From: Limonium bicolor
Taxonomy: Eukaryota > Streptophyta > Magnoliopsida > Caryophyllales > Plumbaginaceae
Assembly: GCA_023374045.1 (NCBI GenBank)
Contig: CM041778.1
Location: 368,068,831-368,132,830, forward strand
Length of the DNA: 64,000 bases
Direction: 5' to 3'
Each line of letters opens with the position of its first letter. Position 1 is the first letter of the stretch. The notes beneath the pieces were generated by a model. That model saw nothing but the letters and a program-made list of their open reading frames with translations, was not told the DNA's origin and did not search any database. Below are positions 46,208 through 61,097 of this stretch, one piece after another. The position numbers and the translations under genes were made by a program.

Positions 46208-46481
46208 TGTTGGGATATTTGGGCTAAGTCCAACCTTAAGCCCAATAATAGCATTAGCTAGTTGATTAGCCCATATAAACTCTTTTATTAGTTCAGCAGC
46301 ATTTATCTATTAGTTTTATCTTTATCCCATATTTATCTCTTGTAACAGTTTATATACTCCATCGGCTATTAGGTTTGTATTCAATTTTGGTCTTCAATCT
46401 AAATACACAGATGCTTTCCATACGCTTACGGTCTCCTAATATCTACTTACATACAAACACAATACTACTATAAATCCAATA
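46208..46481 (+). repeat. 3' LTR of the copia element
   Basis: Starts TGTTGGGATATTTGG and ends AATCCAATA next to TCCAC. Confidence 0.92.
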
Positions 46482-46486
46482 TCCAC

Positions 46487-46738
46487 ATAGGCATGAACCT
46501 CCTCTCACTACTTAAACTACTACCCCTAGAGTAGTAGCCTCCTGTCTCACCTCTCCTGTACCGTACCCATTTCCCAGGAACATTCCTACCCATACTGGGA
46601 TAATCCCTGCTTCACCTACCAGCTAGCCACAGGAACTTCCAACCGAACTGAGGGAAATCACCCTCCAGATCGCCTAAGAATCGCCAAGAGAGAGAGGAGA
46701 GCCTTTCTTAACTAAGAGGGAATTGATTGATGTTTTTT
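46487..46738 (-). other. 5' leader of LINE 1 beyond the copia insertion
   Basis: No gene. C-rich sequence between the right copia duplication and the right LINE 1 duplication. It completes the untranslated 5' part of LINE 1 (minus strand). Confidence 0.7.
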
Positions 46739-46841
46739 ACGATCCCGTACTTCATGATTGAAGCGATTTGATTCCCCTTGCCAGCACTACTTTTTTTTTT
46801 TGATGAAAATGTTACTACTCCATATATTAAGCAAATGGCAT

Positions 46842-48521
46842 CTAGCCACCAAAATAGTTACATATACTCCCTTCTAAAGTAATTGCATGAAGAAAGCATT
46901 TAGACACATTAGAAGTCTCCCACTTCTTCCACAAGTTAGTGTTGTTAAACAAACCACACGCTAATAATGCAGGGTAACATTCCTGCTTACAAAACATTAG
47001 TCTAAAATTGCTAAAAGATTTGATCCCATTTAACAATTCCATTAGCTTGTCTTCCTGTTGTTGTCGGCTTCTCATAATATTCTCCAGCAACTTCTTTGTC
47101 TCCATCAGATTGACCATCACCACCATGTTAAGAATACCTCTATCCCGCGCTTCTTTGATACCAAAAATAATAGTGTCGACCTCGGCTTGAACTTGATCTC
47201 TACACCCTTGAATTTTCCTGTTATAAGTCATAATCAAATTCCCAGGATGAGAAGTTAGCACACCACTGCAAATCATGTAAGCACCTCTTTTCCTGAAACT
47301 ATGAGTAGCTAGACAAACTTCATTTCGCTTGAGTTGGAGAGGAATGCAATCAGAGCTCTCCTGGACCTTCTTGTTCTTTTCAAAATCTTGATACACTTTG
47401 ATAAAAGCGAGATTTGAATCAATACACTCCGAAATAGACAGATCATTATTGTGTCTAACTCTATTTTTAGCATCATAAATAGCCCATATAGTGTTAACTA
47501 TTTCTGCTAACTTCTTATTAGACCACTTGGTACTATTCTCCAAAAACCACTCTTGAATGGCCCCTTCCCCTTCTGCAGGTAAATTACTAACAGTTACCAC
47601 TCTCGCCCAATATTCCTTAGTTGCCCAACATAGGAAGATGCTATGGTAGTCTGTGTCCTTCTTACCACAAAGAAAACACTTGTCGAGGCCTCCCACTCTT
47701 CTTGCTATATTGGCCATGCAAGGGATAATCTTGTTGAGAAATTTCCAACAAAACAGCTTAGCTCTGGGGGGAATGAAGTTTCCATGCATTCTCAGGAAAG
47801 GGTTTACTGGGGCAGTAGACGAAGAATCTGGTTGAAGCACTCTGTTTAGCAGATAATAACCTGATTTGACTGTGTATTCTCCTGAAGAGGTACCAGTCCA
47901 AAACCACTCATCCAGGGTGTTTGAATCAAACTGGATATCTAAAATGCGGTCTTGATCAATTGGGATAAATTCATTCAAAATCAGCTCCTTGTTCCATTCA
48001 TTGGAGTTTGGCTTCATCAGCTGGTTCACCGTGACCAGGTTTTGGCTAATCGACTTGGGAACCACAATTTTTGCCGGGAGAGAGTTAGAGATCCATGGGT
48101 GATCCCTAATACTAGTCAGCTTCCCATTTCCCACCCTGATAGCAGCACCTCTAGAAATGGTTTTTACACCACAGAGCAAAGATTTCCATATTGGACTATC
48201 ATGGCTTTTACTTTTAACTCCAAATATATCCTTGTTAGGAAAGTATAAAGCCTTCAGATTGGAGCTAACCAGAGAATCAGGGTTTCTGATAATTCTCCAA
48301 GCTTGTTTAGCGAGCAGAGCCTCGTTAAAGGCCTCAGAACTACGAAAACCCAGACCTCCATCCTCAGAATGCTTACAAATATCCTGCCATTTCTTCCACA
48401 CCATGGGTTTTTTGCTATCATTACCTCCCCACCAGAAATTGGCAAAGATGGAATTCATTTTTGAAGTGATGTTTTTAGGGAGTTTAAACAGGGACATAGT
48501 GTAATTAGGGAGAGCTTGCAA
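46842..48521 (-). pseudogene. LINE 2 ORF2, C-terminal part (thumb, zf-RVT, RNase H-like)
   Basis: A 559-residue open frame: LPNYTMSLFKLPKNITSKMN, WKKWQDICKHSEDGGLGFRS, then the zinc-binding block CFLCGKKDTDYHSIFLC, MWAIYDAK-like NTIWAIYDAKNRVRHNND, and a degenerate RNase H-like end (QAEVDTIIFGIKEARDRGIL). It continues from the upstream frame after a single-base frame change in a T run near 48,521-48,530, so ORF2 is otherwise little damaged. Confidence 0.85.
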
Positions 48522-50332
48522 AAACTTTTAACTAACACAGCCCTTGCAGCTTGAGACATGGGCTTTTTCCAACCTGACACTCTTTTCCTAAGGTTGTCCA
48601 ACAGGAACTTGAAAGTTTCATTTCTGTTCCTCCCTATTTTGATAGGTAGCCCCAGATATTTGGTGAAAAAAGGAACTTGGGAAACTTGAAGAGTGCTGGA
48701 GATGGAGCTTTTGATGTCATGGGGAATTTTTGGGCTAAAAACTATTTCAGATTTCTGGTAGTTGATCTTGTGCCCAGAAGCTTTCATAAAGTCATCCAAA
48801 GTATTAGCCAGAAACTGAGCATTTTTTTGGGTTGCTTGGCCATACAGAATAATGTCATCTGTAAAGGCTAGGTGGGAAATGGGAGAGCAAGATCTGGCCA
48901 ACTTGATTCCTGTGAAGTCTTTCTTATCAGTAGCTTCATTAAGGAAGCGGGACAGAGCTTCTTGTGCTAAGATGAACAAGAAAGGTGATAAGGGATCCCC
49001 TTGTCTTAACCCTCTTTTCTGAGAAAACCTCTCCCCGGGGGAACCATTGATGATAACAGCCCCTCTAGCCGATGTTATGCAGTTCATAACCGGGCTCCTC
49101 CAATGATCAGGAAAACCCATCTCTATCAAAGTATTGTTGATAAAACCCCACTCAAGTCTGTCATAAGCCTTACTTAGGTCGATTTTACAAGAGAAATAAC
49201 CTTTCTTCTTGGCTTTGGATCTAGCTATAAGATGATGAAGCTCCCCTGCTAGAATAACGTTGTCCGTGATCAGTCTATTCTTAACAAAACCAGACTGATT
49301 CTGAGAGATAATGCTGGGAAGTATTTTTTGGATTCGGTTTGCAAGAACTTTGGTGACAATCTTATAAACAAAATTGCACAAAGCGATAGGCCTGAAGTTT
49401 TGAAGAGAGTTGGCACCAGGAATTTTTGGGATAAGAGCAATAAAATAGTCATTGAAAGAGGATGGGACCAACTCACCATTTAGGATCTTTAGCACTTCCT
49501 CACTTACTTGCGGACCAAGGCTTGGCCAGAACTTTTTGTAAAAGGCTCCATTAAAGCCATCAGGCCCCGGGGCTTTATTGGAACCCAACTGTTTAGTAGC
49601 TTTGAACACTTCAAGAGGTGTATAAGGTTCGTTAAGCTGGACTATGTGATCAACCTGAAGGATATTGGCTATGGGCTTTGAGAACTGATGTACACTTGTA
49701 GGATCAGAGGAGGAGAAGAGGTTTTGAAAGAAATCCTTAGAAATCAAATCTAGATCCCTCAAGTCTGATTTAAGAATCCCATTGGAATCTTCAAGGCTCA
49801 GAATTTCCTTTTTCCTATGGATTGAAGAGGCTCTCCCATGAAAGTAACTGGTGTTTTTATCACCTTCCTTAATCCAGTTTTCTCTAGCTCTTTGTCTCCA
49901 CCAGCATTCTTCTTTCATTTGTAAAATTTGAATTTCTAACAGGATTCTTTTACCATTTTCAACAGCCCACACATTTTGGGATTTCCTCCTAACCTCCTCC
50001 AACTCCTGCTTCTTCATCCTAATTTTGAAAGAAATCTTATGGATATTCCATCCATTCCACTCCTCCAATTTTCTCCTACATTTGTTGATATTCACAATCA
50101 GGTTATCAACCTCCCCTCCCCAAATAGAAGACACAATCTCTTGACACTTTTTTTCCTCCAGCCACACATTCTCAAACCTAAACAATCTACCCGGTTTTTT
50201 GTGGTTTCCGATAAGTTTAACAAGAATAGGGCAGTGATCCGAATGAAGTTTTGGAAGATGCAAAACTGAACTAGAAGGAAAAGATTGCCAGAAATCAGAC
50301 GAGCACAGGGCTCTATCTAATCTACTTTCACT
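48455..50332 (-). pseudogene. LINE 2 ORF2, endonuclease end and reverse transcriptase
   Basis: The frame is open from the element's 5' break (SRLDRALCSSDFW) through HLPKLHSDHCPILVKL, the last endonuclease motif. It continues into RT with LGSNKAPGPDGFNGAFYKKF, IALCNFVYKIVTKVLANRI, CKIDLSKAYDRLEW, RGLRQGDPLSPFLFILAQEA and LAFTDDIILYG. The catalytic box is FTDD instead of the common FADD, keeping both Asp residues. RT copies LINE RNA at the nicked target. Confidence 0.88.
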
Positions 50333-50704
50333 ATGAAACTACTGTTATTAAATCGTAATCACATACTAGTCCTGGGCCCACAACAGTTGTCTTCTACAAC
50401 CATCGTGCGACCAAAGGTAATCTATTTTTCTCTGTTCCTGATTCACGAGGAAGCAGCGCACGTGCCTTTCCAACTCGTACTGAACTCTCTCCTCTTTCTC
50501 CTTTCCTGGACAAGGAGAAAATTTGCAGGCAGGTTGCAGCTTAAGAGAGCTGGAGAGTTTGAACGAGCAGAGGACATCTGAGCGCTTTCTCCGCGGAGAA
50601 AATAGCGGAGATAGCAGAGATTGACATCTCTCCCAAACTTTCCGCTCTCTATATCTCCGCCAATCTCCCTCTCTCCCTCCCCTCTGCTTTCGCTTCTTCC
50701 AACA
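50333..50704 (+). promoter_or_regulatory. Probable promoter and 5' UTR of the KATNAL2-like gene
   Basis: About 370 bp lie between LINE 2 and the start codon. The last 120 bp are C/T-rich as in many plant leaders and hold repeated TCTCCGC/GCGGAGA words, including a perfect 16 bp palindrome TTTCTCCGCGGAGAAA (50586-50601). No clear TATA box at a usual distance. The true promoter may have been cut off or replaced by the LINE insertions. Confidence 0.5.
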
Positions 50705-54946
<4,242 letters not shown>

Positions 54947-56808
54947 ATGCGATGAAGGTGCAATTTATGTCTTTTAGCAACCCACGGGGCTGATAGAACT
55001 GGCCGGCCATTGCCGCTATTTGATATTTAGCGGGTACTAAAAATCTATTTGTTTTGATCCGCATAAGTGAAAGCTGATTCTAGCTTCAACCTTTAAAAAA
55101 ACTTCAATTCTCATTCTGCCGCTCTTATTATTAGGGGTGTTGCCATTCTTGCTATGGTTGAGCGTCTTTTGATTCGTGTGATTAAATCAGCTTCTCGTTT
55201 CGATTTGGTGAAGATATTTGGCTTCTTTAGCAAGTGTTCCTTTAAAGCCAAATTTACCGACTGATGCACCATATCGTGGTTTCATTGAGGGATGCGGGTA
55301 CCGTTTTTGTCTTTGCTGTGGCTCTGAACGTAACTACGATGAGCATGGCCCATTGATTAGTGCAAGGTTATGGAAGTATTGATTGGATGCTTCTATCATG
55401 GCCGGAATAGGACTTCACTAGCAAAACATTGGGCGGGGCTCAGGAGTGCTGCAACTTGTCCAAACGCAGCATGTCAAGAAAAAAGAAAAAAAATGGGTTT
55501 TGCGTTTGAAGCAAACATAAAAACACTGAGACGAACTCACTCACGAAACTCTCCTTCACGAACACTCTAGTCTGGCCATCTTGTGGAGCACTGTTCATCT
55601 AGCCCTCGTGGAACCTGTCTAAGGCTTGTGAATCGGATTGTCTATGTGTTAGGGTTTCAGACCAATTTGAGTCTTTACCTAGTTACAAAGTAATTTCGTT
55701 TAATATGCGCGAAATCTGTCTAGCTCAATTTAGTATTCGCCATTAACGTGGCAGTGAAGCATTGAGTTCGTTTGGATAGACGTTTTGATTTTGCATACAT
55801 CCCAACTTCATGTTGTTGCTTAAACTATAGAATCATGGGAGAGACTCGATTGAATCGATTAAGCTATTGAATCTCTCATCCTTACCCTCTAGTCGAATGA
55901 ATTTTATTTTTTAAAAAATTGGTCAATCTTGAAATCCAAGTCATTTCTCATGGCATTGTTTATTTGGTGGATTTCTATTACTTTAAGTTGTATATTGTTC
56001 TAGACATTTGAAGTTCTACTAGACATTAATGGTGGATCTGAGACTCGAATTGTGTGTTATCTTGTGTTTTTTACCGGTAAGTCTCCTTTGTTTATGCTTT
56101 TTAATTTTGATTTTCATGTGGATTTGCATCTTCTAACCATCTCAAGCTATGTTCCTTTCTCTTCCTTCTCTTAAATTCAAACCCTAAACAGTTTGTCTAT
56201 CTTCCTTCGTTCGAATTCAAACCCTAAAGATTTTATAATTTTTTTGCTATGGTTATTTTTTACTAGCTATCCATCCGCATCAGAATTCTATTAAACCACA
56301 TTTTTTTTCAATTCTAGACATGATTTTGTTTGCAGCTGTAAACAATCTTTTATGGTGAATATTTGGCCTAAAGTTGGAGATTGTTTGGATTGTGAAACCT
56401 CTACGGAGAACACTATTTATGTCATTTGTTTAACATATACAACAACCAAGAAATATTGTAGGAATTTGAAATTTTGTATAAGAAAGTAGCTGACATACAG
56501 TTGTATTAAAGCACTTTTTGATGGCTCCAATTACCCATGATGTGTCGGAATATTTCCCACTCAACGTTTGTGTTTGTATAGATTGTGTTGTGTTTTTAAA
56601 ATAATTGAAACATTCATTTGTGAGAGAATAACAGGTATTGCCCACATATTGACTCAAAAACAGAAAAATAAATCATTGCAGAAGATAGATTTATAAAAAA
56701 GAAAGAAATGTTTTATGTGACTTGTATTTCATTAACCTATCACTAGTATTTCGTTAACTTGTCATTTGTATTTCATTGACCAGTCACGAGTTTTTCGTTA
56801 ACACACTC
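54947..56808. other. 3' UTR and intergenic region downstream of the KATNAL2-like gene
   Basis: No gene on either strand; the longest frames are under 80 codons and lack domains. The first few hundred bases are probably 3' UTR. A short repeat of about 22-25 bp (TGTATTTCATTAACCTATCAC-like, alternating with TATTTCGTTAACTTGTCA) lies at 56,722-56,800, just before LTR A3. Confidence 0.6.
56722..56800. repeat. Four-unit ~22 bp repeat next to LTR A3
   Basis: Units read TGTATTTCATTAACCTATCAC, AGTATTTCGTTAACTTGTCA, TGTATTTCATTGACCAGTCAC and AGTTTTTCGTTAAC in succession. Confidence 0.7.
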
Positions 56809-59151
56809 TAAAATACCCCGACCTTAAATATGACGATTAAATTATCCTAATAGGTATTTAAGAGCCTAATAAAGATTAAGAAATATTGGTAAGGAAAAAT
56901 AAATCCAAAAGAAATAAAGAAACGCTTAAAAGTGGAAAACGCTAAATAAGCGTTAAATAACTATAGGAGGTATGAGACCTCGGTTAGAGTATTATATGGA
57001 TTCTAAAGGTTTAATAAGACCTAAATAATATATGGGAACAACTCCCGAAGAAAACGGAACTAAATAATGAATTAAAACGCTAATAGAGCTTTAGAGCATG
57101 TTTTTGAGAAAACCCGAAAACGTGACTTTAAGTGGTCAAACGGACCCGTAAAAATTGAAAATCATTAAATAATAATTATTAAGCATTTATGGAAGCTTAA
57201 TAACCAATAAAAATAATTAAACAAGAAATTCCGGAAAACGGGCCCGGTTAGTGAACAGTACTAAAACCGGGTAAAATAACGAGCGTTTTCTGTAAAAGAC
57301 AAAAAACGCTCCAACTAGTATAACTGTAGGGGGACCGATTTTTAATAGTCAAATAACTCCCTCACACACACATGTAACTAGCTAATTAAATAAGAGAGCC
57401 AAAAGCAAAAAACAATGAAGTAGAAACTACTTTATCCCTTCTCTCTCTCCTCACTCACTCATTTCTCTACTCTCTCACCTCTCTCCTTCCTCATCCCCAC
57501 CGATTTCTCCCTCCTCTCCTCTGGTGTGGGCGATTTTTGGAGCTCCAAGAGAAGCTTCAATGGCTTCTCACCTTTCCATCCATGCTCCACCTTCATTTGA
57601 ACTCCAAAGGTAAAAATAACTACATATTTGAACTCCCCTCATCTCCCTCTACACTTCTCTCTTTTCAAAATCCAAAAATAAGGAAGTTCATTTTCGTGGG
57701 TATACCCCATTCAAAGAAAAAATGGCACCAATGGGTAGCTTGGAGTCTCCTCTCTCCATTAAGGTAAAAATCTCCATGAAAGAACTCATATTTCTCCATC
57801 CTTGCTCATAACCGATTTTTGCCTCTTTGTAACACCCCATTTTCTCTCTCTCCTTTGAGCATAATAACAACCTTGCAATGGTGGTGGATTCACATTCTTG
57901 AACCAAGGGCTAAAAACCCTCCTAAGACACTCCAAAGGTAAACCCTAGAAACCTTGCTTTAAACATTTCAATGAACTAGCATTAATATAAGGATTAGTAT
58001 ATTAATTGCAATTGTTTTGTGTGCTTGGATGATGGGAATGGAGTTTGGCAACTCCATTCCCCCATATGGCCGATTTGGGCAAGAAAGAGAGAAGAGAAGA
58101 AGTGGGAAAGAAAAGAGGAAATAAGAGCTCAAGGTAAGAGCTCTTTCTTGAATGGTAAATTTAATGCATTAGAGTAATGGGAATGGGTAAACCAATCTAA
58201 AGAACCCAAAATATGGTATTGGTATTGTAGTGTGGGAATTTTGGATATTTATGACCTAGTATGTGAATTATAGGCCTTAGAGCCAATTGTATTGTATATG
58301 GGTATTAGTGTTGTGGATTGAGGAAGTATTGATGTATTGAAACGGATTTACATAACTTTGTATTGCTGGTAGGAACCTTGTATGGGTGTGGCTAGAATAG
58401 GAATGATTTTGGTGATAATGGGTATGTGTGGATAAGTGAGAATTGTAGGTGAACTATTGGCGAAATTTTAGCAGGAATATGTACATGTATGGATGACTTG
58501 GTGAATGGGAAAAACCAAGGGTGTATGGGAGTTAGTAGAGATGTTTAAACTATGAGTAGTAGTTGTGGTAAGAGGATGAAGAAAGAATGAAAAAATCTGT
58601 AGCAAGAGTGTTGAATGATGTTGGAGAAACTAGGAGAACTTATGTACATGACCTAGGGAGTGAGTGTTGGACTTGAAGAGGAGAGGCAATGCATTGTAGG
58701 CCTTGAAAATGGCATTAGGGAGGAAATTATGTATGGAGGAGGTAGGAACCAAAATCTGTAGCAGAGGGGTATTAAAGTGCATTGTAGAACTAGGAAGAAT
58801 TAGCGTGCAAGGTTTGGTAAGAGGAGAGTTGACTTGGGTATAGGTAATGTAATGGCTTGGAAATGTATTTGGGATGCTAGTATGGTATTGGTAGTAGAAG
58901 TATTGGATGTGAGGATTGAGTTTTAAAATCTGTAGCATAAGTGTAACAAAAACTGCTACAAGTGTTGTGAAAAGAAGTGAGGGAATTGTGTAAGTTGTTT
59001 GATGGATTTAGTAATGGATTTGGTGGATGGATTAAGGTGATTTAGAATGTTTAAATAGTACTAAAACATGTTAGGATGTATGTAGGAAGATTGGGGAAGC
59101 AATGGGTGAAATTGGGAAGGAAAAATAAGGCCTGTAGCACAATCTGCTACC

Positions 59152-59334
59152 GTCCGACCCAGAGCCTGGATCGGACCGTGGGTCGGACAAGGCTTGAGTA
59201 GTAACGAAATGTAACATTCTGACTTCGTCCGACCCAGAGGGTGTAGGACGTGGGTCGGACGGGGCTTGGATAACAGAACCGAAAATCTACTGGAATGGTC
59301 CGACCCAGGGCTTGGGTCGGACGGTGGGTCGGAC
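59152..59334. repeat. GTCCG/CGGAC paired-site cluster in LTR A3
   Basis: Three units: 59152-59188 (CGGAC after 15 and after 27 bases), 59227-59260 (CGGAC after exactly 24 bases) and 59298-59334 (after 15 and 27). Outer arms extend to GTCCGACCCA and TGGGTCGGAC, giving 10 bp hairpin stems. Unit spacing is about 72-75 bp. Confidence 0.88.
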
Positions 59335-59367
59335 GACCCATAACTTACAAAAAAAAACTATAGGATT

Positions 59368-59425
59368 ATAATTAGTATATATATATGTGTATACCCACCT
59401 ATACATATGAATATATATATATGTA
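59368..59425. repeat. (TA)n-rich microsatellites in LTR A3
   Basis: Interrupted TA/TG runs around TATATATATGTGTATACCCA and AATATATATATATG. Confidence 0.85.
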
Positions 59426-61069
59426 AGTAAACCATGGATGAGTAATGAAAAGTAAGTAAATGAAATATAAGTGAAAAGAAGGTTAAAGACTTATTTAGTA
59501 TGAGTTAGGAAACGTAAGAGTAATCGAATTAAGTTAATGATAGTTAGATTAATCTTCGATTGTATGTATATCATAGGAATTTGATTTGTGAACACCGGTG
59601 GAACGTTGGGATACAAGTACGACGGTGAACGGTATGATTTCTTCATGCCCTGTATCCTAATCTGGTTACCCCGATTTGTGTGCTTATTTGATCACCTAAA
59701 TAAGATAAATGCATGAATCGGACTATATTGCACTTATCTGTGCTTGACTTATGTTGTTCTTGATATTTATTGTCTTGAACACTAGTTTGTATAATTCATG
59801 AAACATATGAATGATGATGAATTGTATTCGAATCTTGTATTGTACTTAAGTATCGTACTGAATTTCGTATAAATGAGTATTGAGCATTGTAATTGTGTAT
59901 GTGGCTTGTATGAATGACTTCTGCTAATTCCTAACTACCTAACTCCTAACTTAAAGGAGTAAACTGGAATGAGTAGAAGTCCGATATAGCTTCGGCCACG
60001 CGTGAGGATGAGGAGACACAAGAGGTTGGATCCGATTCCTGACTCTTAAACTGGTCCGCGGCCCAAAATCCCTTAAATGGGTAGCATCCCGGATTGGTGA
60101 GTCAAGTAAATCCCGGTGGTGGGACGGAGTAGTCCCCGGGCCGGAGGTCCCGACGACTTAACATGAGTAAGAATAAGTAAGTAAGTAAGTATGTATGAGT
60201 ATGAGTATGTATGCGAAGTACTGTGGAACGAGTAATCTCCACCCGATTAACCCGGGTGGACCAACATGAGCTAACAAGTATGGTGGATTGCGTATGTATT
60301 GCGTATGTACTGTATAGTATTGTGTATTGCGGATTTCGATAGGTAAGAACGTATCTGATGGTTTGTATAGTATACCATAAATGTATTGATGAGTATGCAT
60401 GAAGTGTATGTATGTATTCATTGTGTAATGTATTGTAACATGTGTATAAGAGCATGTATGCATGTATGCTTGAATGAAATCAATCGCATGTATTCGACCA
60501 AGTGGTCGGCGTACCCTCACTAGTACGCGGGGTATGGTTATCATGCTCAGCGAAAGCTGACCCCCTCGGGGGAACGTTTTTAGTGTGCAGGTACCCGAAG
60601 AGGATATGGTCAGGTAGGAGACCGGTGGCCACACTTGGACGACTAGTAGTAGAATGTAGAGGTGTACTAAGTAGTACTCCCCTTGTACTTAGGAAGAGTA
60701 GTTGTGAGGAATGGGTAGATGTAGACTCTTAATGAGTCCACATGAACTTGGAAGAGCATTGTATTTGTAATGGGGAACCTAGTAAACTCGGTTATGTATT
60801 TTGTATTGTACGGTTATGATGGAGTAAAGCGTTGAATGGAACCTTGTAGTATTCGATGATGAATGGAGTATGTGATGTGAATGTGTAGTACTCGGGATTC
60901 TGGTCCATCAGACCGATGCTGTATGTAAAAGTAGTAGCCTTGTTAGCCACGTGGGTGACTAACGGCGTTGTATCACCCACTGTATGTAAGTATGTATCCG
61001 CTGGATGACTCTGAAGCACGAGGAGATTGGACGGTAATGTTTGTATTAATAGTAGGGTGTTACAAAAAG

Positions 61070-61081
61070 TGGTATCAGAGC
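61070..61081 (+). other. Primer-binding site after LTR A3
   Basis: TGGTATCAGAGC, tRNA-iMet type, five bases after the LTR. It overlaps a 10 bp stem hairpin at 61074-61097. Confidence 0.88.
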
Positions 61082-61097
61082 GAAGTATCGCTCTGAT
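61074..61097. other. Perfect hairpin overlapping the primer-binding site
   Basis: ATCAGAGCGA, loop AGTA, TCGCTCTGAT. Eight of the twelve primer-site bases lie in the 5' arm. Confidence 0.92.

Larger units (their letters stand above)
41459..46481 (+). mobile_element. Ty1/copia LTR retrotransposon with decayed gag-pol
   Basis: LTRs of 272 and 274 bp, a tRNA-iMet primer site TGGTATCAGAGC, a single gag-pol region in the order Gag-PR-INT-RT-RH, a G-rich polypurine tract, and a perfect TCCAC duplication. The LTRs are about 97% alike by eye (roughly seven substitutions and a 2 bp indel). It inserted into LINE 1. The coding region carries many frame changes. Confidence 0.96.
35568..46738 (-). mobile_element. 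Full-length plant L1-type LINE (LINE 1), split by a copia element
   Basis: The minus strand reads 5' leader, ORF1 (DUF4283 plus zinc knuckle), ORF2 (endonuclease, RT, zinc-binding domain, RNase H-like), then a short A tail. It is flanked by a 17 bp duplication. Without the copia insertion it is about 6.14 kb. ORF2 carries several frameshifts and stops, so it is inactive. It is a diverged relative of LINE 2. Confidence 0.9.
46790..50332 (-). mobile_element. 5'-truncated plant LINE (LINE 2)
   Basis: The minus strand carries the end of the ORF2 endonuclease domain, RT, zf-RVT and RNase H-like regions, ending in an oligo-A tail (T run 46792-46801). It lacks ORF1 and most of the endonuclease, as is usual for incomplete reverse transcription. 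No convincing target duplication was found. Its 5' break is only about 370 bp from the katanin start codon. Confidence 0.9.
56809..61064 (+). mobile_element. Complete family A gypsy LTR (copy A3), 4256 bp
   Basis: Begins TAAAATACCCCGACC, a TG to TA change at the first bases compared with A1, A2 and A4, and ends GGGTGTTACA before a primer-binding site, so it is a 5' LTR. It has C/T-rich and A/G-rich stretches and a GTCCG/CGGAC cluster. Its minus-strand frames at 60,102-60,634 match no protein. LTR length, first bases and tRNA-iMet primer site suggest a Tekay/Del-like chromovirus; no coding region is left to prove it. Confidence 0.85.

Noticed and set aside
46776..50350. CACTAC/CACTAT as the target duplication of LINE 2
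   Set aside because: Too short and mismatched to be convincing; it may be chance.
60102..60634. Minus-strand frames of 117 and 158 codons in LTR A3
   Set aside because: Low-complexity His/Thr/Tyr content reflects GTATG-type repeats on the other strand; the matching LTR A2 region keeps only shorter frames.
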